This document shows, piece after piece, positions 16,943-26,806 of a stretch of DNA of 64,000 nucleotides. The position numbers and the translations under genes were made by a program. The notes beneath the pieces are model-generated. The model was given only the letters and a program-made list of their open reading frames with translations, was not told the origin of the DNA and searched no databases. Each line of letters begins with the position of its first letter. Position 1 is the first letter of the stretch. The DNA comes from Buchnera aphidicola (Brachycaudus tragopogonis) (GTDB lineage Bacteria > Pseudomonadota > Gammaproteobacteria > Enterobacterales > Enterobacteriaceae): the NCBI RefSeq assembly GCF_964059175.1, contig NZ_OZ060418.1, forward strand, positions 124,001-188,000, written 5' to 3'.

Positions 16943-19015
16943 TTAATATAAATAAGAAAAATTAGTAATTTTATAAAACATTTCTTCTAATTTTTTTAGT
17001 AAAATTAATCTATTTTTTCGTGTTTCTGAATTAATATCATATATTTGTACTTTACTGAAGAAGTTATTTATAGGTTGTTCAAATTCTTTTATTTCTAATA
17101 GAATTTCCTTATATTTTTTTTCTTTAAACAGTTTTTTTGTACATATATTAAAATTATTCATTTGATTTAATAACATTTTTTCTTCTATTTTTTTAATTAA
17201 TTTTATATTGATATCTCCAGTAATTTTTACTTTTTCTTTTTTTAAAACATTAGATATTCTTTTTACAGATAATATTATTGATTGTGAATAATCTAATTTT
17301 TGAAAAAAAGCGATAGATTTTATTTTTTTATCAATATCTATTGGTTGCGTTGGTTTAAATGATAGTACTGATTTTATAATTTTTATATCATATCCTTTTT
17401 TTTCATACCAATGGATTAGTCTTGTAATAAAAAATTTGATTATTTTATCATATAAAAATAAATTATTAGTATGGTTTTTATTATATACGTCAAGACTTTT
17501 GTTAATTAAATCTTTTAAATCTAACGGTATATTTTTCATTATAATAATACGCAGAATTCCTATAGCTAATCGTCTTAAAGCAAACGGATCTTTTTCTGAG
17601 TTAGGTGTTTTACCAATAAAAAACATACCTGATAAAGTGTCTATTTTATCAGCAATAGATAATGAACAACCTATCATAGTAGATGGGATTTGATCACCTG
17701 AAAAAGATGGTAAATATTGTTCTTTAAGTGCAATAGCAATATCTTTTTTTTCTTTATCTGCTAAAGCATAATACATGCCTGCGATACCTTGTAATTCTGG
17801 AAATTCACAGACTATATTAGTTACTAGATCACATTTAGATAAATATGCTGCTCTAATTGAATTTTTTTTATCTATTAGACTATATTTTGCGATCCATTCT
17901 ATTAAAACTTGAAGACGGAGTGTTTTTTCATATAACGAACCTAAGTTGTTTTGAAATAAAACTTTTTTTAGAGACAAAATATAATCTGCTAATTTTATTT
18001 TTTTATCATTTTGAAAAAAGAATGCAGCATCTGAAAGTCGTGCATGCATAACTTTTTCATATCCTATAACAATTTCATTGTACTTTTTTGAATTAATATT
18101 TGAAATAAAAATAAAATATGGAAGAAGCTCATTTTTTAAATTATATATTGGAAAACATTTTTGTTGATTTTCTATAACATATACTAGTATTTTTTTTGGT
18201 ATTTTAAGAAATTGTTCTTCAAAATTAGCTAGAAGTGCTGTAGGAGACTCGACTAAAGCAGTGACTTCTTCAATTAAATGATTATTTTTTTTTATAAAAC
18301 CATTTTTTTGCTCTGCAAGTATGTCGATTTGTTTAACAATTTCTTTTTTACGAATTTCATATTTTGCTATAATGTTATGTTTATATAAAAGAATGCAAGG
18401 GTATTGTTTGGCATGTCTAATTTTTATCTTATTTTCTTTTGAAGAAATATGATTGTGAAGGAAATTGTTGGAGAAGAGATTAAATATTTTTCCTTTTATT
18501 ATTTGATTGTCTAATAAAATTAAAATATTACGAATAGGACGAGAAAATCTTTGATTTTCTGATTCCCATCTCATAGGTTTTTCTATGATAATTTTTTTAA
18601 GTGCTGTTTCAATGATTTTAGGTATTAATATCTCTATATTCTCTTGTTTTATTTTTTTTCGAAAATATAAAAATTCACCTTTTTTAGTCTTCATACGATC
18701 AGCTTGATCAAGATTAATTCCACAATGTTTTGCCCAGCCATGAGCAGCTTTTGTAGGTAAACCATTTTTATCATAAGAATCTATTATTAATGGACCTTTT
18801 TTATCTATTTCAATTGTCTTATCAGATGTATCGATATCTATAATTTTTAATGCTAGTCTTCTAGGAGTAGAAAAATGTTCAATATTTTTATATGAAATAT
18901 TAAGTGATTTTAATTGTTTAGTAAAATTGTCATGAAAAGATAAAGATATTGTATTTAGAATTTTAGCAGGTAGTTCTTCAGTTCCAATTTCTACTAATAA
19001 TATTTTTTTAGTCAT
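16943..19015 (-). CDS. glyS: Glycyl-tRNA synthetase beta subunit
   Basis: Beta chain of the bacterial alpha2-beta2 GlyRS, needed for tRNA recognition and charging; 690 residues (E. coli 689). LLVEIGTEELPAKIL at the N-terminus, FSTPRRLALKI, MRWESENQRFSRPIRNI, HARLSDAAFFFQNDKK and DPFALRRLAIGILRI are intact. The C-terminal anticodon-binding part is more diverged and lysine-rich. It starts one base after the glyQ stop, so translation is probably coupled. It converges on yajC with a 14-base gap and no obvious terminator. Confidence 0.97.
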   Translation of the reverse strand: MTKKILLVEIGTEELPAKILNTISLSFHDNFTKQLKSLNISYKNIEHFSTPRRLALKIIDIDTSDKTIEIDKKGPLIIDSYDKNGLPTKAAHGWAKHCGINLDQADRMKTKKGEFLYFRKKIKQENIEILIPKIIETALKKIIIEKPMRWESENQRFSRPIRNILILLDNQIIKGKIFNLFSNNFLHNHISSKENKIKIRHAKQYPCILLYKHNIIAKYEIRKKEIVKQIDILAEQKNGFIKKNNHLIEEVTALVESPTALLANFEEQFLKIPKKILVYVIENQQKCFPIYNLKNELLPYFIFISNINSKKYNEIVIGYEKVMHARLSDAAFFFQNDKKIKLADYILSLKKVLFQNNLGSLYEKTLRLQVLIEWIAKYSLIDKKNSIRAAYLSKCDLVTNIVCEFPELQGIAGMYYALADKEKKDIAIALKEQYLPSFSGDQIPSTMIGCSLSIADKIDTLSGMFFIGKTPNSEKDPFALRRLAIGILRIIIMKNIPLDLKDLINKSLDVYNKNHTNNLFLYDKIIKFFITRLIHWYEKKGYDIKIIKSVLSFKPTQPIDIDKKIKSIAFFQKLDYSQSIILSVKRISNVLKKEKVKITGDINIKLIKKIEEKMLLNQMNNFNICTKKLFKEKKYKEILLEIKEFEQPINNFFSKVQIYDINSETRKNRLILLKKLEEMFYKITNFSYLY

Positions 19016-19016
19016 G

Positions 19017-19928
19017 TCAGTCTCTTTTTTCTTGACATAGTGGAAAACCTATTTTTTTTCTTATATTAAAGTGTTTTTGAGCAATTTGCGTTGTTAGCTT
19101 ACGTACACGTAAAATATAATTTTGACGTTCATTCAAAGATACTGCTTTTCTTGCATCTAATAAATTAAATATATGATTAGCTTGTAGTGTTTTTTCATAT
19201 GCCACGAGCAATAGTGGTGGTTTTAAATTTATTAATTTTTGTGCTTCTAATTCGTATCTTTTAAAAGAATTGAATAAAAAATCAATATCAGCATATTGAA
19301 AATTATATTTTGATTGTTCTATTTCGTTTTGTTTAAAAATATCACCATAAGTTATGATTTTATTTTTGTTTTTATTCCAAATAAGATCATATACATTTAT
19401 TTTTTTTTGTATATGCATAGCAATTCTTTCTAGTCCATATGTTATTTCAATAGTAACAGGATCACATTCTAATCCACCCACTTGTTGAAAATAAGTAAAT
19501 TGAGTGATTTCCATCCCATTTAACCAAACTTCCCAACCAATTCCCCAAGCACCTAATGTAGGATTTTCCCAATTATCTTCTACAAAACGTATATCATGTA
19601 CTGTTTTATCTATATTTAATAAATTTAATGAATTTAGATAGATTGTTTGGATGTTTTTTGGAGGAGGTTTTATAACAACTTGAAATTGATAATAGTGTTG
19701 TAAACGATTAGGGTTTTCTGCATATCTGCCATCGGCAGGACGACGACAAGGTTGTACATATGCTGCTCTTATTGGTTCAGGCCCAATAGTACCTAAAAAA
19801 GTTATATTATGAAATGTACCAGCGCCTATTGGAAGGTCTAGTGGTTGAAAAATAGTACATTCTTGTTGCATCCAGTATTGTTGTAAAATTTTAATTAGAT
19901 TATAAAAAGTATTATGATAATTTTTCAT
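19017..19928 (-). CDS. glyQ: Glycyl-tRNA synthetase alpha subunit
   Basis: Catalytic alpha chain, 303 residues, exactly the E. coli length. [51 protein letters not shown] and [12 protein letters not shown] form the class II active site and are nearly unchanged. It is the first gene of glyQ-glyS. A run of six Cs about 20 bases before the ATG is unusual for this AT-rich DNA. The 186-base gap to folE on the other strand is a shared divergent promoter region with no further feature recognised. Confidence 0.97.
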   Translation of the reverse strand: MKNYHNTFYNLIKILQQYWMQQECTIFQPLDLPIGAGTFHNITFLGTIGPEPIRAAYVQPCRRPADGRYAENPNRLQHYYQFQVVIKPPPKNIQTIYLNSLNLLNIDKTVHDIRFVEDNWENPTLGAWGIGWEVWLNGMEITQFTYFQQVGGLECDPVTIEITYGLERIAMHIQKKINVYDLIWNKNKNKIITYGDIFKQNEIEQSKYNFQYADIDFLFNSFKRYELEAQKLINLKPPLLLVAYEKTLQANHIFNLLDARKAVSLNERQNYILRVRKLTTQIAQKHFNIRKKIGFPLCQEKRD

Positions 19929-20114
19929 TTCATATCCAGAAGGGGGGATAATAGAAGATATATTTTATGTTTGTTATAATTATATGTAATAATAAGTGTA
20001 TGTATTTTTTGTATTAATGATTCGTTCATATTAATAATTTTTTATATATTTACGTTATTTAAATAATTAAAAAATAGATATAAAATCTTATTCATTGTAA
20101 AAAATAAAATAATT

Positions 20115-20783
20115 ATGATAAAACTTAGTCAAGAAGCTTATTTAGCACATAGTGCATTGTTAGAAAAAAAAATAGAAAACTCTATTTTAAGAGAATACAA
20201 TGATATAAATGAAAAAGAAAGAGAATTATTAATTGCTGAACATATATGTAAAATTATGCTTCTACTTAACTTGAATTTAAGCGATGATAGTTTAAAAGAT
20301 ACACCAGCTCGTATATCAAAAATGTATAGCTATGAAATTTTTTCAGGATTGGATTATAAAAATTTTCCAAAAATTACATTTATAGATAATAAAATGAAGA
20401 TGAATGAAATAATTATAATTAAAAATATAGTATTGATTAGTACTTGCGAACATCATTTTATTACTATGAATGGACAAGCTACAGTTGCATATATTCCTAA
20501 AAATAAAATTATAGGATTATCTAAAATAAATAGAATTGTACAATTTTATGCTAAAAGACCTCAAATACAAGAGCGTTTAACGAAACAAATATTAACTGTA
20601 TTACAAGTTTTATTAGAAACCAATGATGTTGCAGTTGTTGTTAGTATGGAGCATTTTTGTGTTAAAGCACGTGGAGTTTGTGATGTAAACAGTAGTACTA
20701 TGACTTCTTGTTTAGAAGGTTTATTTAAATCTAATAAAAATATTCGCAATGAATTTTTTTATAAAAAAAATATTTGTGAATGA
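20115..20783 (+). CDS. folE: GTP cyclohydrolase I
   Basis: Converts GTP to 7,8-dihydroneopterin triphosphate, the first step of folate synthesis; 222 residues, as in E. coli. The zinc ligands are in STCEHHF and the later FCVKARG cysteine. GLSKINRIVQFYAKRPQIQERLT is the substrate-binding block. Ends FKSNKNIRNEFFY, near the E. coli C-terminus. It is monocistronic, divergent from glyQ. With folC and folA also here, it indicates that at least part of the folate pathway is kept. Confidence 0.97.
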   Translation: MIKLSQEAYLAHSALLEKKIENSILREYNDINEKERELLIAEHICKIMLLLNLNLSDDSLKDTPARISKMYSYEIFSGLDYKNFPKITFIDNKMKMNEIIIIKNIVLISTCEHHFITMNGQATVAYIPKNKIIGLSKINRIVQFYAKRPQIQERLTKQILTVLQVLLETNDVAVVVSMEHFCVKARGVCDVNSSTMTSCLEGLFKSNKNIRNEFFYKKNICE

Positions 20784-21001
20784 ATTAAATATATTTCATT
20801 TATTTTTATTGATTAAAAAAGACTTTCTCAGTATTATATTGTTTTTAAGATTGATTTGAAATTATATTAAAAAAAATAAATTTTTTTAATATTTTATATA
20901 TGCTTATTATATAATTCTTTTTTAGTTTTTTTATTTAGATCTATTCAAATATTTTTAATAACATTACAATAGAAAATCTTATTACAGGAAAAAATAAAAA
21001 A

Positions 21002-21847
21002 ATGAAGTATATTGGTGCGCATATTAGTTCTTCTGGAGGCTTAGAAAAAGCAGTTTTTCGTGCTTTTCAAATAAAAGCAACAGCTTTTTCTTTTTTTACT
21101 AGAAATCAACGGCAATGGATTTCTCCTCCATTAGATCAAGAAACAATATATACTTTTAAACAAGCTTGCATTAAATATAAATTTAAACCTCATCAAATTT
21201 TACCTCATAGTAGTTATTTAATTAATTTAGGTCATCCTATTAATAATTTACTAGAAAAGTCACGAATTTCTTTTATTAATGAAATGCTGCGTTGCAGTGA
21301 ATTAGGTTTAATGTTTTTAAATTTTCATCCTGGTAGTCATTTAAATAAAATCACTGAGCATGACTGTTTGTTAAGAATTTCTGAGTCTATTAATATAGCG
21401 TTAGATAAAACTAAAAACATAATTGCAGTAATAGAAAATACTGCAGGACAGGGAACAAATGTCGGATATTGCTTTGAACATTTATCTGAGATTATTAAAC
21501 ATATTAACGATAAATCTAGAGTAGGTGTATGTATTGATACATGTCATTTATTTGCTTCAGGATATGATTTACGAACTCAAAAAGATTGTGAAAATACCTT
21601 TGAGCAATTTAATAATATAATAGGGTTTAAATATCTAAGAGGTATGCATTTAAATGATTCTAAAAGAAAAATTAATAGCCGAGTTGATCGTCATGAAAAT
21701 TTAGGATTAGGTGAAATAGGAAATTTATCTTTTAAATGGATCGTAAGAAATAATAATTTTTGTAATATTCCTATTATTTTAGAAACAGTTGATTCTACTC
21801 TGTGGGAAAAAGAAATTTCTTGGTTAAGATTACAACAACAATTGTGA
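21002..21847 (+). CDS. nfo: Endonuclease IV
   Basis: AP endonuclease that incises abasic sites; a tri-zinc TIM barrel, 281 residues (E. coli 285). All metal-ligand motifs are visible: [55 protein letters not shown] and PIILETVD. It would act after Nth. A 218-base gap upstream shows no other gene. rplY follows after 37 bases. Nothing looks degenerate, in contrast to priA. Confidence 0.97.
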   Translation: MKYIGAHISSSGGLEKAVFRAFQIKATAFSFFTRNQRQWISPPLDQETIYTFKQACIKYKFKPHQILPHSSYLINLGHPINNLLEKSRISFINEMLRCSELGLMFLNFHPGSHLNKITEHDCLLRISESINIALDKTKNIIAVIENTAGQGTNVGYCFEHLSEIIKHINDKSRVGVCIDTCHLFASGYDLRTQKDCENTFEQFNNIIGFKYLRGMHLNDSKRKINSRVDRHENLGLGEIGNLSFKWIVRNNNFCNIPIILETVDSTLWEKEISWLRLQQQL

Positions 21848-21884
21848 TTAAATAAATTCGTTTTTTATATAAAGAGAGAAAATT

Positions 21885-22172
21885 ATGTTAATAGTTTATG
21901 CTGATTTAAGAAAAGAAAAAGGAAAAAGTATTAGTAGAAGATTACGTGTTAAAAATAAATTTCCAGGCGTTTTATATGGAGTCAATCAAGATAATACTTT
22001 ACTTACGTTAGATCATAATTTTATTTTTAACTTACAGAAAAAAGTAGATTTTTATAAAAAATCTTTATTATTAGTCATTAAAGATCAAAAATATAAAGTA
22101 AAAGTTCAAGCTGTTCAACATCATTCATTTAAATTAAAATTATTACATATTGATTTTTTACATGTTGAGTAA
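21885..22172 (+). CDS. rplY: 50S ribosomal protein L25
   Basis: 5S rRNA-binding protein, 95 residues (E. coli 94), the short single-domain form without the CTC extension. [16 protein letters not shown] and [21 protein letters not shown] match the RNA-binding and core strands. A good ribosome site, AAAGAGAGAAAATT, precedes the ATG. It may be cotranscribed with nfo. yabI converges from the other strand, and only weak hairpin potential lies between them. Confidence 0.96.
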   Translation: MLIVYADLRKEKGKSISRRLRVKNKFPGVLYGVNQDNTLLTLDHNFIFNLQKKVDFYKKSLLLVIKDQKYKVKVQAVQHHSFKLKLLHIDFLHVE

Positions 22173-22226
22173 CTTAAACTAATATAATTTTTTAGTATTT
22201 AACATTGATTTAAAGCAATTTTTTTA

Positions 22227-22994
22227 TTATATATTAAACAATATAGAAAATAATATTTTTTTGAAAACTAACATTGTAGGGTGAAACTGTATAGCAATTA
22301 AGCTTATGATGCCAGAAGAAACAGTTATTATAGCTAGCCATCCGGTATTTTTTTGATTTAAGATGAAAGAAGTGGGTACATGATTTTTCCTCATTTTCCA
22401 CCATTTTGATACCAACCATATTCCCAGCCAGATTAAAATGGAAATTATTAATAAAAACCATTTAAAATAGTCATTTTCAGGGTTTTGAGGTATTTTTATA
22501 GTTATACCGGTAACTATTCCAGGAAAAAAATATACTGGAGGCCATAATATACATCCAATAATACTCGGGAAAAAAAACTTATTTAATGGTAATTTTAGCA
22601 TTCCAGAAATCATAGGTATTAAAGGTCGTGTTGGGCCTATAAATCTTCCAATAATAATGGTAATAATACTATGTTTATGTAACAAAGATTTTGTTTTATT
22701 AAACAATTTTTGGTTTCGTTTTAAAAATTTAAAATTACATAGCCAATTTTTAAAATATAATCCAATATAGTATGAGATCCAATCCCCTAGTAAACATCCT
22801 ATTGTACCGGATATCCAAGCGGGATAAAATGATAGTCTTCCATCACCTATAAATGTACCTAGTGTAGTCATTAAAATAATACCAGGCAATAATAATCCCA
22901 CTAAGGCAAGAGATTCTAAAAAAGAAACTATACCTACTACTAACAGTGAATAAGTTAAAGATTGCGTAATGAAGCTTGTTAACCAAGATTCCAT
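22227..22994 (-). CDS. yabI: DedA-family membrane protein YabI
   Basis: Inner-membrane DedA/SNARE-associated (VTT) protein, 255 residues (E. coli 254). Hydrophobic stretches lie at about 15-50, 55-80, 110-165, 175-195 and 215-250. The conserved GRFIGPTRPLIPMISGML includes the essential arginine, and FLESLALVGLLLPG is the first re-entrant signature. Some DedA proteins flip undecaprenyl phosphate or phospholipids; whether YabI does so here is an inference. It lies next to surA, separated by 199 bases of divergent promoter region. Confidence 0.94.
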   Translation of the reverse strand: MESWLTSFITQSLTYSLLVVGIVSFLESLALVGLLLPGIILMTTLGTFIGDGRLSFYPAWISGTIGCLLGDWISYYIGLYFKNWLCNFKFLKRNQKLFNKTKSLLHKHSIITIIIGRFIGPTRPLIPMISGMLKLPLNKFFFPSIIGCILWPPVYFFPGIVTGITIKIPQNPENDYFKWFLLIISILIWLGIWLVSKWWKMRKNHVPTSFILNQKNTGWLAIITVSSGIISLIAIQFHPTMLVFKKILFSILFNI

Positions 22995-23193
22995 AAATTC
23001 TCATTATTTAGATTTTGTGATTTGAAAAAGTATTTTTTATAAATATTTTATACTTTATATAATTTTTAAAATAACCTCAAGAAAAATTTTTTAATTTTAT
23101 TTAAAATAAAACAATCAATATTTTTTATTAAACATATAATAAAAAAATTAAACTAATTAACACTTAAAATAAAACAAAAAAAGAAGAATTACA

Positions 23194-24477
23194 ATGAAAA
23201 TATGGATTTTTATAATTTTATATATTTTTAGTAGTATATCTTATGTTTCATCTAAAGAATTAGAAATAGATAATATTTCAGCTGTTATAAATGATGAAAT
23301 TATATTAAATAGTGATATTAATAAGATTCTTATTTTATTTAAAAAAGAAGGTGTAGATTCCAGAATACCACTAAAAATTAATTTTTTAAGAGAAAAAGTG
23401 ATTCAAAAATTAATTTTAGATGAATTAATATTACAAGAAGCAAATAGAATGAACGTTATCGTTACTGAAGAACAAATCAATGACATGATTAAACAGATAG
23501 CTTTAAAAAAAAATATTACTATTGATGAATTAAAAAATAACATTTTGTTTCATAGTAATTTTACTTATAAAAATTACATCAATAATATTGAAAAAATTTT
23601 AAAAATTAGAATGGTTCAAGATTATGAATTAAATAAACGTATTAATATTTCTGAAAAAGAAATAAATGTTGTTTTTAACAAATTAGTTGATGATAATAAA
23701 AAATTAAAAAAGATAAATTTAAGTTATATTTTATTGCCTATTTTAAAAGAAAATTCTGATATTTTAATCAATAACAAAAAAAAAATAGCAGAGAGTATTA
23801 TAAAAAAACTCACGAAAGGTTACAATTTTGAAAAAATGTATCAAGAATGTAAAAAAAATAATAGTTTGTTTTTAGTTAAAAAAATGTTTTGGATGAATTT
23901 GCAAGATATAAAAAATGTTTTTTCTGATTTTGTTGAAATTTCAGAAAAAGGACAAATTTTAGGGCCTTTTTTAAGTGATAAAGGATTTTATATTTTTAAA
24001 GTTAACGATATTCACAACAATAAAGAAAATATTATAACTGAATTTTATATACAGCATTGTTTAATAAAACCTTCGATTATTAAAACTGATTTAGAATCAA
24101 AAAATAATATTTTAGAAATATATAAAAATATTAAGAGTGGAGTTTATAGTTTTGATTATGCTGTTAAAAATTTATCTCAAGATGTTTATTCATCTAATAA
24201 GAATGGTGATATTGGATGGATTTCTAAAGAATTTTTTAATGATGATTTTAATAAAGTATTAATGTGTTTGAAAAAAAATGAAATAAGTAAGCCTATTAAA
24301 TCTAATTCTGGATGGCATATAGTAAAATTGTTAGACAAACGTCAAATAGATACATTTTATCGTGTTAAAAAAAAAGAAGCGTATAATATTTTATTTCTTC
24401 AAAAAACGGCATTAGAAAAACAGCAGTGGATAAAAGATCTTAAAAATGTTTCTTATATAAAAATTATAAGACCATAG
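23194..24477 (+). CDS. surA: Periplasmic chaperone / peptidyl-prolyl isomerase SurA
   Basis: Outer-membrane protein chaperone, 427 residues (E. coli 428). A signal peptide (about 1-20, MKIWIFIILYIFSSISYVSS) is followed by the N-terminal chaperone domain (IDNISAVINDEIILNSDINK), a parvulin P1 domain (about 170-270) and a parvulin P2 domain (about 285-385, with GDIGWIS and SGWHIVKLLD). P1 is much more diverged than P2, and the whole protein is strongly lysine/asparagine drifted. An A10 tract at 23776-23785 lies in frame. rsmA follows after 49 bases; pdxA, which lies between them in E. coli, is gone. Confidence 0.95.
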   Translation: MKIWIFIILYIFSSISYVSSKELEIDNISAVINDEIILNSDINKILILFKKEGVDSRIPLKINFLREKVIQKLILDELILQEANRMNVIVTEEQINDMIKQIALKKNITIDELKNNILFHSNFTYKNYINNIEKILKIRMVQDYELNKRINISEKEINVVFNKLVDDNKKLKKINLSYILLPILKENSDILINNKKKIAESIIKKLTKGYNFEKMYQECKKNNSLFLVKKMFWMNLQDIKNVFSDFVEISEKGQILGPFLSDKGFYIFKVNDIHNNKENIITEFYIQHCLIKPSIIKTDLESKNNILEIYKNIKSGVYSFDYAVKNLSQDVYSSNKNGDIGWISKEFFNDDFNKVLMCLKKNEISKPIKSNSGWHIVKLLDKRQIDTFYRVKKKEAYNILFLQKTALEKQQWIKDLKNVSYIKIIRP

Positions 24478-24526
24478 TATATATTTTTTTATTGATAAAA
24501 ATTATAAAAATAATAAGTATTAATTT

Positions 24527-25339
24527 ATGAATATAAAAATTTTAAAAAAATATTTTCCTTTAAAAAGATACGGACAGAATTTTCTCATCAATAACAGTAT
24601 TATAAATAATATTATTGAAAAAATAAATCCAAATATAGAACAAACATTAGTAGAGATTGGTCCAGGATTGGCTGCTTTAACTAAACCAATGTGCCAAATT
24701 TTAGAAGAATTAATTGTTATTGAAATAGATTCAAATTTGTTATTTTTATTGAAACAAGAATTGTTTTATTCAAAATTAATAGTTTTTTTTCAAGATGCTT
24801 TAACTTTTGATTATACAAAACTATTTTATAAAAAAAATCAATTAATTCGTATTTTTGGGAATTTACCATATAACATTTCTACATCTTTGATTCTTTTTTT
24901 ATTTAAGCATATTGCAGTGATTAAAGATATGAATTTTATGTTACAGAAAGAAGTTGCTGAAAGATTAACTGCTTCACCTGGAAGTAAATCTTATGGTCGT
25001 TTAAGTATTATAGCTCAATATTATTGTAGTATTAAAATATTGTTAAATGTTACACCTGAAAATTTTTGGCCAGTACCCAAAGTTCATTCTATGTTTGTTA
25101 ATTTGACTCCTCATCATCATTATCCTTATTTTGTTTATGATGTCAATTTTTTAAGTCTTGTAACAAATAAAGCTTTTCAAAACAGAAGAAAAATATTACG
25201 ACATAGTTTAAAAGATTTATTTTCCGAAATAATTTTAATAAAATTAGATATTAATCCTAGATTAAGAGCTGAAAATATTTCTATATTTCAATATTGTCAA
25301 TTAGCTAACTATTTATATAAAAAAATTTTAAAAAAATAA
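24527..25339 (+). CDS. rsmA: 16S rRNA (adenine1518/1519-N6)-dimethyltransferase
   Basis: KsgA-type methylase that dimethylates two adjacent adenosines in the 3' hairpin of 16S rRNA during 30S maturation; 270 residues (E. coli 273). KRYGQNFLINNSII is the N-terminal signature, VEIGPGLAALT is SAM motif I, IEIDSNLL is motif II, and GNLPYNIST is the catalytic motif IV. The C-terminal AFQNRRKILRHSLK is conserved. apaH follows 52 bases downstream, with apaG missing between them. Confidence 0.97.
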   Translation: MNIKILKKYFPLKRYGQNFLINNSIINNIIEKINPNIEQTLVEIGPGLAALTKPMCQILEELIVIEIDSNLLFLLKQELFYSKLIVFFQDALTFDYTKLFYKKNQLIRIFGNLPYNISTSLILFLFKHIAVIKDMNFMLQKEVAERLTASPGSKSYGRLSIIAQYYCSIKILLNVTPENFWPVPKVHSMFVNLTPHHHYPYFVYDVNFLSLVTNKAFQNRRKILRHSLKDLFSEIILIKLDINPRLRAENISIFQYCQLANYLYKKILKK

Positions 25340-25391
25340 TTTAAATCGTTTTATAAAGTATTTAATTTTTATTTTAAGAGAAAAAATCTAT

Positions 25392-26207
25392 ATGAGTACT
25401 TATTTTATTAGTGATATTCATGGTTGCTATAAAGAACTTAAGCTTCTTTTAAAAAAATCAGGTTTTAATAGTCAAAAAGATTTTTTATGGATTGCAGGTG
25501 ATCTGGTATCAAGAGGACCTGATTCTTTAAAAGTATTAAGATATCTTTATTCTTTTAAAAGTAGAGTAAAAATAGTACTTGGCAATCATGATATAAATTT
25601 AATTGCAATTTTTTCTGGTATAAAGAAAAACAAAAAAGAAAATTTTTTTGATGAATTACTTGTGTCTAAAGATAGTTCTGAATTAATCAATTGGTTAAGA
25701 TGTCAATCTTTATTAAAAATTGATAAAAATCGTAAAATTATTATGGTACATGCGGGTATTAGTCCACAATTAGATATTGATACTTTACAAAATTATGCAT
25801 TGAATATTGAAGAATTTTTATCTAATGATAATTATGCTTTATTTCTTGAAGCTATGTATAGTAATAGTATAGTTTTTTGGGAATCAAAATTAAATAGATT
25901 AGATCGATTAAGATATAGTATAAATGTACTGACAAGAATGAGGTATTGTTATCCTGATGGTCGATTAAATATGTTTTATAAACAATCTCCTAATTTTATT
26001 AAATATCCTTTGCAACCATGGTTTTTAAATCAACAAAAAAGTCCAAAAAATTACTCTATTTTTTTTGGACATTGGTCTTCTTTAAAAGGTACTCCTATTC
26101 CTCAAGAATTTTTTTCATTAGATGGTGGTTGCTGCTGGGGCGGAGAATTAAAAATGTTACGATGGGAAGATAAAAAATGGTTTGTGCAGTCTTTTCTCAT
26201 TAAATAA
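25392..26207 (+). CDS. apaH: Diadenosine tetraphosphatase (symmetrical)
   Basis: Hydrolyses Ap4A to two ADP and can also remove Np4 caps from RNA; 271 residues (E. coli 280). It is a metallophosphoesterase: SDIHGCYKEL, GDLVSRGPDS and GNHDINLIA carry metal ligands, MVHAGI follows, and FGHWSSLKG holds the C-terminal histidine. AAGAGAAAAAAT precedes the ATG. It ends 26 bases from the convergent folA gene with no clear terminator. Kept although apaG, its usual partner, is lost. Confidence 0.96.
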   Translation: MSTYFISDIHGCYKELKLLLKKSGFNSQKDFLWIAGDLVSRGPDSLKVLRYLYSFKSRVKIVLGNHDINLIAIFSGIKKNKKENFFDELLVSKDSSELINWLRCQSLLKIDKNRKIIMVHAGISPQLDIDTLQNYALNIEEFLSNDNYALFLEAMYSNSIVFWESKLNRLDRLRYSINVLTRMRYCYPDGRLNMFYKQSPNFIKYPLQPWFLNQQKSPKNYSIFFGHWSSLKGTPIPQEFFSLDGGCCWGGELKMLRWEDKKWFVQSFLIK

Positions 26208-26233
26208 TATAATTTTTTTAAAATTTTTTCAAT

Positions 26234-26719
26234 TTATCTAGATAAAATTTCAAAACAATAATTGTAAAGATGATAACGGTCTTTGCGAAATTTTTTTTTA
26301 AATAGTATTTTCCAATCGGGATATAATTGATAATTAGGAAAATAAGTATCACCAGAAATGTAAGCGTCTATATGAGTTAAATATAATTTATTAGCATAAA
26401 ATAACATTTTTTTATATATTTTAGCTCCTCCAATAATCATAATTTCTTGATCATATCTTGAAGAGATAAGAGCATTAGATATAGAATTAGCCCAAATAAC
26501 ACCTTTATTTTTAATTTTATTATTGCTAATTACTATATTGGTACGCATGGGTAAAGGTTTTTTTAATATAGAATCCCAAGTTACACGACCCATAATAACA
26601 TTTTTGTTGATTGTATTCTGTTTAAACCATTTTAAATCTTCTGGGAGATGCCAAGGTATTTTATTATTATGTCCAATAACTAAATTTTTAGAAAATGCGG
26701 CAATTAAGCTAATATTCAT
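26234..26719 (-). CDS. folA: Dihydrofolate reductase
   Basis: Reduces dihydrofolate to tetrahydrofolate with NADPH; 161 residues (E. coli 159). IAAFSKNLVIGHNNKIPWHLPEDLKWFK contains the Met20-loop region and the catalytic aspartate (LPEDL). NVIMGRVTWDSI, IVISNN and IIGGAKIYK form the NADPH site. It is the last gene of the shortened surA-rsmA-apaH-folA block and, as in E. coli, is opposite in direction to apaH. A 12-bp hairpin lies 28 bases upstream of its start. Confidence 0.96.
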   Translation of the reverse strand: MNISLIAAFSKNLVIGHNNKIPWHLPEDLKWFKQNTINKNVIMGRVTWDSILKKPLPMRTNIVISNNKIKNKGVIWANSISNALISSRYDQEIMIIGGAKIYKKMLFYANKLYLTHIDAYISGDTYFPNYQLYPDWKILFKKKFRKDRYHLYNYCFEILSR

Positions 26720-26746
26720 GTGAATAAAAATGTCCGTAATATGAAT

Positions 26747-26774
26747 TATAAATATGTTTTACAACATATTTATA
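26747..26774 (-). terminator. 12-bp hairpin between carB and folA
   Basis: TATAAATATGTT (26747-26758) and its exact complement (26763-26774) with a 4-base loop. On the minus strand it lies 33 bases after the carB stop and 28 bases before folA. No T run follows, so it may be a 3'-end stabiliser or leader hairpin rather than a classical terminator. Confidence 0.5.
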
Positions 26775-26806
26775 AATGTTGCATTTTATATAAAATATAT
26801 ATTTTT

